Origin: Rhodoferax sp.
GTDB lineage: Bacteria > Pseudomonadota > Gammaproteobacteria > Burkholderiales > Burkholderiaceae_C
Length of the DNA stretch: 34,973 bases
Direction: 5' to 3'
NCBI GenBank assembly: GCA_024236015.1
Contig: JACKLK010000019.1
Coordinates: forward strand, 1-34,973
Under the pieces are notes generated by a model. The model was given only the letters and a program-made list of their open reading frames with translations. It ran no database searches and was not told the origin of the DNA. Shown here in pieces: positions 30,585-34,973 of the stretch (the stretch's first letter is position 1; each line of letters opens with the position of its first letter). The position numbers and the translations under genes are program-made.

Positions 30585-31966
30585 CTCTTTCCATTCATAC
30601 CGGGCGCCGCGCGGCACTGGCCGCACAACTCGGCCCCCGCGGCATTGCCATCATCCCCACGGCGCCCGAGCGCCAGCGCAACCGCGACAGCGACTTCCTT
30701 TTCCGGCACGACAGCTATTTCTATTACCTGACCGGATTCACCGAGCCACAAGCCTGGCTGGTCATCACCGGGGACGGCAAGAGCACGCTGTTCTGCCAGC
30801 CCAAGGACATGGAACGCGAGATCTGGGACGGTTACCGGCTCGGACCGGCGGACGCGCCGGCGCGACTGGGCGTGGACGCCGCGTTTTCCGTCGCCGAACT
30901 CGATGCACAACTGCCGCGGCTGATCGACGGTCGCGACGTGGTCTGGTATCCGTTCGGCATCCATTCCGGCCTGGAGACGCGTGTCGACCAATGGTTGTCC
31001 AGCCTGCGCGCGCGGGTGCGTTTCGGTGCCTTGTGTCCGGACCAGCAACGCGACCTGTGCAGTCTGCTCGACGAGATGCGGCTGATCAAGGACGCCAGCG
31101 AACAGGACACCATGCGCCGCGCCGCACGCATCAGTGCCGGCGCGCACATCCGGGCCATGCAGCTGTCGGCCCGCATGTTGCGCGAGGGCCAGGACGTGCG
31201 CGAGTACCACCTGGACGCCGAACTGCTGCACGAGTTCCGCCGCCATGGTTCGCAATACCCGGCCTATGGCTCCATCGTGGCCGCCGGTGCCAACGCCTGC
31301 GTATTGCATTACCGCGCCGACGCTGCACCGATCCGCGACGGCGAGCTGGTCTTGATCGACGCCGGCTGCGAACTCGACGGTTACGCGAGCGACATCACCC
31401 GCACCTTCCCCGCCAACGGCCGGTTCACCGGGCCCCAGCGTGAGCTGTACGACCTGGTGCTGGCCAGCCAGCAGGCCGCCGTGGACGCCACCCGGGCCGG
31501 CGCCCGCTTCACCGACCCGCACGACGCCAGCGTGAAGGTACTGGCCCAGGGCATGCTGGACCTGGGCTTGCTCGATCGCCAGAAGGTCGGTACCTTGCAG
31601 GACGTGATCGACAAGCGCAGCTATTTCCAGTTCTACATGCATCGCACCGGCCACTGGCTGGGCATGGACGTACACGATTGCGGCGGCTACCTCGAACCCG
31701 GCGAACTGGGCCAGGCCAGCGAACGCAAGGATGCGCTCAGCGGCGAGACCATCGTGAACCGGCCGGCCCGCATCCTGCGCCCCGGCATGGTGCTGACGAT
31801 CGAACCCGGCATCTACGTCCGCCCGGCGCCCGGGGTTCCCGAGCAGTTCCACAACATCGGCATCCGCATCGAAGACGACGCCATCGTCACCGACGATGGC
31901 TGCGAGCTGATCACCCGCGCGGTACCGGTCGACGGCGCGGACATCGAAGCCTTGATGCGAGCGTAG
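30581..31966 (+). CDS. pepP: Xaa-Pro aminopeptidase (aminopeptidase P)
   Basis: The 461-residue protein has the N-terminal AMP_N domain (RRAALAAQLGPRGIAIIPTAP, DSYFYYLTGFTEPQAWLV) and a pita-bread M24 peptidase domain. The metal ligands are visible: two Asp in LIDAGCELDGYASDITRTFP, His in RTGHWLGMDVHD, Glu in LTIEPGIYV and Glu in GIRIEDDAIV. It removes an N-terminal residue preceding proline, in the cytoplasm. ATG 30581 overlaps the murU stop by four bases, so the two are translationally coupled, a common gene order in Burkholderiales. The PHYHD1-like gene follows 17 bases later and is probably in the same transcript. Confidence 0.95.
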   Translation: MTLSIHTGRRAALAAQLGPRGIAIIPTAPERQRNRDSDFLFRHDSYFYYLTGFTEPQAWLVITGDGKSTLFCQPKDMEREIWDGYRLGPADAPARLGVDAAFSVAELDAQLPRLIDGRDVVWYPFGIHSGLETRVDQWLSSLRARVRFGALCPDQQRDLCSLLDEMRLIKDASEQDTMRRAARISAGAHIRAMQLSARMLREGQDVREYHLDAELLHEFRRHGSQYPAYGSIVAAGANACVLHYRADAAPIRDGELVLIDAGCELDGYASDITRTFPANGRFTGPQRELYDLVLASQQAAVDATRAGARFTDPHDASVKVLAQGMLDLGLLDRQKVGTLQDVIDKRSYFQFYMHRTGHWLGMDVHDCGGYLEPGELGQASERKDALSGETIVNRPARILRPGMVLTIEPGIYVRPAPGVPEQFHNIGIRIEDDAIVTDDGCELITRAVPVDGADIEALMRA

Positions 31967-31983
31967 CCCGATACGACGGCACC

Positions 31984-32820
31984 ATGTCCAGCGAGCTGCA
32001 GCAGACCTTCTCCGGACAAGGCTTCGCCGTCCTTCCGGGGTTCAGGAATGCGGCGCAGATCGCATCGATCCGCCAACGCGCCCGCGAACTGGTCGATGCG
32101 TACGAACCGGACGGAGAACAGGCCGTATTCAGCACCCAGGAGCAGCAACGCAGGGTCAACGACTATTTCCTGGGATCGGCGCAGACGATACGCTGCTTCC
32201 TCGAAGAGGAGGCACTCGATGCGAACGGACGGCTCCGGCAGGACAAGGCACTGTCGATCAACAAGATCGGCCACGCCATGCATGATCTCGATCCGGTGTT
32301 CGAGCGGTTCTCCCACGGGAGCGACCTGGCAGCCGTCGCGCAGGACGTCGGGTTGCTGCGTCCGCTGGTGTGGCAGTCGATGTACATCTTCAAGCAGCCG
32401 GCCATCGGCGGCGAGGTGCGCTGGCACCAGGACGCGAGCTTTTTCGTCACCACGCCACTCAGCGTGACGACATTCTGGTTCGCACTCGAGGATGCCCACC
32501 AGGGCAACGGATGCCTGTGGGTGCAGCCCGGCGGCCATCGGGGCCCCTTGCGCGAGCAATTCGTGCGCAGCGGCGATGCGGCCGCGATCACGCCGCTGGA
32601 TGCCACCCCCTGGCCGAATCTGCACGAGGCGCAACCGCTGGAAGTGTCGGCGGGCACTCTGGTGGTGTTCCATGGCCTGCTGCCACACTACAGCGGACCG
32701 AATCGATCGGCACATTCGCGCCATGCCTATACCCTGCACGCCACCGACGCCCGGGCGACCTATGCGCCGGAAAACTGGCTGCAACGCTCCCGCGCACTGC
32801 CTCCCCGCGGCTTCGTCTGA
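31984..32820 (+). CDS. phytanoyl-CoA dioxygenase (PhyH) family protein, PHYHD1-like
   Basis: The 278-residue protein is an Fe(II)/2-oxoglutarate dioxygenase of the PhyH family. The iron triad is visible as His148 and Asp150 in RWHQDASFF and His235 in LLPHYSG, with Arg246 (SRHAYTLH) for 2-oxoglutarate. Segments ALSINKIGHAMHDLDPVFE, WQSMYIFKQPAIGGEV and APENWLQ are strikingly like animal PHYHD1, more so than the AEP hydroxylase of the PhnY*/PhnZ pair, which belongs to the same broad family. The substrate is unknown. It sits between pepP (17 bases) and the LysM-FecR gene (12 bases), away from phnZ by about 8 kb. Confidence 0.85.
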   Translation: MSSELQQTFSGQGFAVLPGFRNAAQIASIRQRARELVDAYEPDGEQAVFSTQEQQRRVNDYFLGSAQTIRCFLEEEALDANGRLRQDKALSINKIGHAMHDLDPVFERFSHGSDLAAVAQDVGLLRPLVWQSMYIFKQPAIGGEVRWHQDASFFVTTPLSVTTFWFALEDAHQGNGCLWVQPGGHRGPLREQFVRSGDAAAITPLDATPWPNLHEAQPLEVSAGTLVVFHGLLPHYSGPNRSAHSRHAYTLHATDARATYAPENWLQRSRALPPRGFV

Positions 32821-32832
32821 CCATCGCCCGCC

Positions 32833-34503
32833 ATGCCTACCAAGCCACTGACCCTGCGCCTGTACCACCTGGCTGTCGCCACCTCGATCTTCACGAGCGC
32901 CAGCGTCCACGCCGTCGACGAGTTCGTCTACACGGTGCAGGTTGGCGACCACCCCTGGAACATCGCCCAGCGGTATCTGAAGGACACGTCGTTCGCGCAG
33001 CAACTGACCCGGCTGAACCGCATCACGAACGACCGCAGGGTGCCGCCCGGCACGCAGCTGCGTATTCCGGCCCCGTGGCTCAAGCTCCAATCGACACGCA
33101 TCCGTGTATTGGCGGCGCACGGCCAAGCCATGGTGGAGCCGTCGGGCAAACCCGTGCGTGCAGCCGTCGCCGGCGAAGAACTGCCGACCCGCGCGCAACT
33201 GCGTACTGGCCCCGGATCCAGCGTGTTGCTGGAGTTCGACGACGGCTCGCGGGTCATGATGCGCCAGGCCTCGGAGCTGCGCCTGGTGCAGTCGGACCGG
33301 CGGCTGCTCGACGGCGGTTTCATGGTCGAACTCGAACTGATCCGCGGCGGACTGGAGAACATGGTCACGCCACTGCACCGCGCGCCCGCGACGCGGTTCG
33401 AGATCCGCACGCCGGCCGCTGTGGCGGCGGTGCGCGGTACCCGGTTCCGGGTCCATGCCGACGACCAGACGGCGTGGACGGAAGTGCTGGACGGCGCCGT
33501 CCAGGTCGACAACGCGGCCGGCGGTGTTCGGGCCAACGCCGGATTTGGAACCATTGCCCAGGTCGGACGCGCCCCGGAACCACCACGATCACTGCTGGCT
33601 GCCCCGGACCTGTCCGGACTGCCCGAACGGCTGGAACGGCTGCCGGTCAACTGGCCCCTGGCGCCGGTTCCCGGCGCGGTGGCCTACCGGAGCCAGGTGG
33701 CACCGGATACACGCTTCGAAACCCTGTTGTCCGATGAGCTCACGCCACAGGCACGGATCCGCATCACGGATATCGAAGACGGTGATTTCGTGCTGCGCGT
33801 GCGCGCCACCGACGCCGACGGCCTCGAAGGCCTCGTCGCGGAACGCACGATCCGGGTCCATGCACGCCCGCAGGCCCCGGTCCTGATCCGGCCGGCGCCC
33901 GACGCCGTCGTTGCCACGCCACGTCCGCCATTCCAATCGACCATTCCCGATCCCGGCTGGCACTATCGGCTTGAAATACGCCAGGGCCCATCGACCGAGG
34001 GTGCGCCCTTGGTCGCGCAATCGGTAGCCGAAGCGCAGGTCGGCGCGCTTGCCACCGACCTGGCACCGGGCCTTTATCACTGGAGGGTCGCCTCCGTGGT
34101 TCCGGCCAGTGGCCGCCAGGGCCCGTGGGGTGACACACAGTCGTTCCGGGTGGTGCCGCCGGCGCCTGAGGCCGCGCCGGTGCAGGTCCAGTCCGGGCAG
34201 GTCACCATCCGTTGGCCGGCCGTGCCGCACGCCACCGGTTATGAGCTGCAGGTGGCCACCCGCGACGACTTCTCCCAGCCGGTGGTCGACGTGCGCTCGA
34301 ACGAGCCACAGCACCTGCTGCATGCGCTGACACCCGGCACCTACCACTTGCGCATCCGCACGACCAGCCAGGATGGTTTTACCGGTCCCTGGAGCCGGCC
34401 ACAGCTCTTCGTGGTTCCCGAGCCGCCCCCGCCCGCACCCGATCCTTCACCATGGCGCGCCTTGCTGATCGTGCTGCCGGCCCTGATCCTGCTGGGCCTA
34501 TGA
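32833..34503 (+). CDS. LysM and FecR-domain periplasmic protein with Fn3-like repeats and C-terminal membrane helix
   Basis: The 556-residue protein has a signal peptide (residues 1-27), a LysM module (about 33-79: YTVQVGDHPWNIAQRYLKD to PGTQLRIP) for peptidoglycan binding, and a FecR domain (about 120-240: LRTGPGSSVLLEFDDGSRV, RTPAAVAAVRGTRFRV, EVLDGAVQVDNA). Fn3-like beta repeats follow from about 270 to 530 (for example GLYHWRVASVV and GTYHLRIRTTSQDGFTGPW), and a Pro-rich linker leads to a single hydrophobic C-terminal helix (WRALLIVLPALILLGL). It is likely anchored in the inner membrane and reaches to the peptidoglycan. Its stop overlaps the following CHASE2 gene as ATGA. LysM/FecR proteins beside CHASE2 sensors form a recurring pair, so it probably supplies a periplasmic input to that sensor (inference). 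Confidence 0.88.
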   Translation: MPTKPLTLRLYHLAVATSIFTSASVHAVDEFVYTVQVGDHPWNIAQRYLKDTSFAQQLTRLNRITNDRRVPPGTQLRIPAPWLKLQSTRIRVLAAHGQAMVEPSGKPVRAAVAGEELPTRAQLRTGPGSSVLLEFDDGSRVMMRQASELRLVQSDRRLLDGGFMVELELIRGGLENMVTPLHRAPATRFEIRTPAAVAAVRGTRFRVHADDQTAWTEVLDGAVQVDNAAGGVRANAGFGTIAQVGRAPEPPRSLLAAPDLSGLPERLERLPVNWPLAPVPGAVAYRSQVAPDTRFETLLSDELTPQARIRITDIEDGDFVLRVRATDADGLEGLVAERTIRVHARPQAPVLIRPAPDAVVATPRPPFQSTIPDPGWHYRLEIRQGPSTEGAPLVAQSVAEAQVGALATDLAPGLYHWRVASVVPASGRQGPWGDTQSFRVVPPAPEAAPVQVQSGQVTIRWPAVPHATGYELQVATRDDFSQPVVDVRSNEPQHLLHALTPGTYHLRIRTTSQDGFTGPWSRPQLFVVPEPPPPAPDPSPWRALLIVLPALILLGL

Positions 34504-34973
34504 GTTCCGCCGCCGCAGCGACCGGCGCGCCGCAGAGCGTTCGCCGTCGCTGGATGCGAAACCTGTCGACCCGTGCCCCGCTGTGGGTCGCGCTGCTGGT
34601 ACTGGCGATCTTGACGGCGACCCAGCCCACGGCCGTGACACGGCTGGACCTGATGGCATACGACCTGTTTGCGCCGTCACATCGGGCCGGAGCCGGTGCC
34701 GGTGCCGTGGTCGTGCTGGCCATCGACGATGAGACCCTGGCCGCCGTCGGGCGGTGGCCCTGGCCCAGAACGGTCCATGCCCGGGTGCTCGACACCCTGC
34801 GCGAAGCCGGCGTGGCCACGGTGGGCATGAACATCCTGTTCACCGAGGCCGACGCAAGTGCCGATGCCGACGCAGCCCTGGCGCAGGCGGCACTGCGCCA
34901 CGGTGGCGTGGTGCTGGCCCTGACACCGGCGCTCGGCGTCGATGGCGCCATGGCGGACGGCCTTCCGGTTCCG
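34500..34973 (+). CDS. CHASE2-domain sensor protein, 3' part outside window
   Basis: The frame starts at ATG 34500, overlapping the upstream stop, and stays open to the window end (158 codons). It encodes a basic N-terminus, one membrane helix (APLWVALLVLAILTATQP) and the beginning of a CHASE2 extracytoplasmic sensor domain: RLDLMAYDLFAP, VVVLAIDDETLAAVGRWPWP, VATVGMNILFTEAD. CHASE2 domains are followed by membrane helices and an output such as adenylate/diguanylate cyclase, histidine kinase or Ser/Thr kinase, which lies beyond the window. Pairing with a FecR-domain protein most often goes with an adenylate cyclase output (family knowledge, not seen here). Confidence 0.85.
   Translation, partial: MSSAAAATGAPQSVRRRWMRNLSTRAPLWVALLVLAILTATQPTAVTRLDLMAYDLFAPSHRAGAGAGAVVVLAIDDETLAAVGRWPWPRTVHARVLDTLREAGVATVGMNILFTEADASADADAALAQAALRHGGVVLALTPALGVDGAMADGLPVP

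Noticed and set aside
31984..32820. AEP hydroxylase (the PhnY* partner of PhnZ)
   Set aside because: The protein is in the broad PhyH family but its signature segments match PHYHD1 more closely, and it is not next to phnZ.
1..34973. CRISPR arrays, tRNA/rRNA genes, transposases or prophage genes
   Set aside because: No repeat-spacer pattern, cloverleaf-like sequence, rRNA segment or mobile-element protein was recognised on either strand.

Overview
The window is a high-GC chromosomal segment, most likely from a betaproteobacterium of the order Burkholderiales (Comamonadaceae / Rubrivivax-Leptothrix group). The reasons are the gene types (Burkholderia-type phn genes, a PEP-CTERM/exosortase substrate, a PrsT-like TPR protein, a tkt-gap pair, a murU-pepP pair), strong third-position G/C in all real genes, and long mirror-image open frames opposite them. 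No rRNA, tRNA, CRISPR array, insertion sequence or prophage gene was seen.

Layout. (1) 1-770: a VapBC-type toxin-antitoxin pair on the minus strand, with the toxin cut by the window edge. (2) 823-8881: an aminophosphonate catabolic locus. phnW is divergent from a co-directional run: GntR-type regulator, phnA, phnY, an EamA transporter and a large FAD/folate-type oxidoreductase. PhnW, PhnY and PhnA together turn 2-aminoethylphosphonate (AEP) into phosphonoacetaldehyde, then phosphonoacetate, then acetate plus phosphate. (3) 8895-14953 (minus): an SLC13-type anion permease with cytosolic TrkA-C domains, then a PhnS-T-U-type ABC importer. A 24-bp sequence in the phnW/phnR intergenic region recurs exactly upstream of phnS, which suggests one regulon. 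(4) 15191-19203: a LysR regulator divergent from an omega-amino acid:pyruvate aminotransferase and a CoA-acylating semialdehyde dehydrogenase, a likely beta-alanine route. (5) 19432-22266: a PrsT-like TPR protein. (6) 22401-25161: alanine dehydrogenase, convergent with a PhnZ-type HD-domain oxygenase and a second EamA transporter. (7) 25199-28360: gap and tkt. (8) 28702-29684: a PEP-CTERM surface protein with a good sigma-54 promoter match and a strong terminator. (9) 29796-34973: murU, pepP, a PHYHD1-like Fe/2-oxoglutarate dioxygenase, a LysM-FecR protein and the start of a CHASE2 sensor.

How it fits together. Hydrolytic (PhnW-Y-A) and oxidative (PhnZ) phosphonate chemistry lie within about 25 kb. 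The DMGDH-like oxidoreductase in the phn run could remove N-methyl groups from methylated aminophosphonates before PhnW acts (inference). Alanine dehydrogenase could regenerate the pyruvate that PhnW and the omega-aminotransferase consume (inference). The PEP-CTERM protein, the PrsT-like protein and the LysM-FecR/CHASE2 pair point to an envelope and extracellular-matrix programme that appears separate from phosphonate use.
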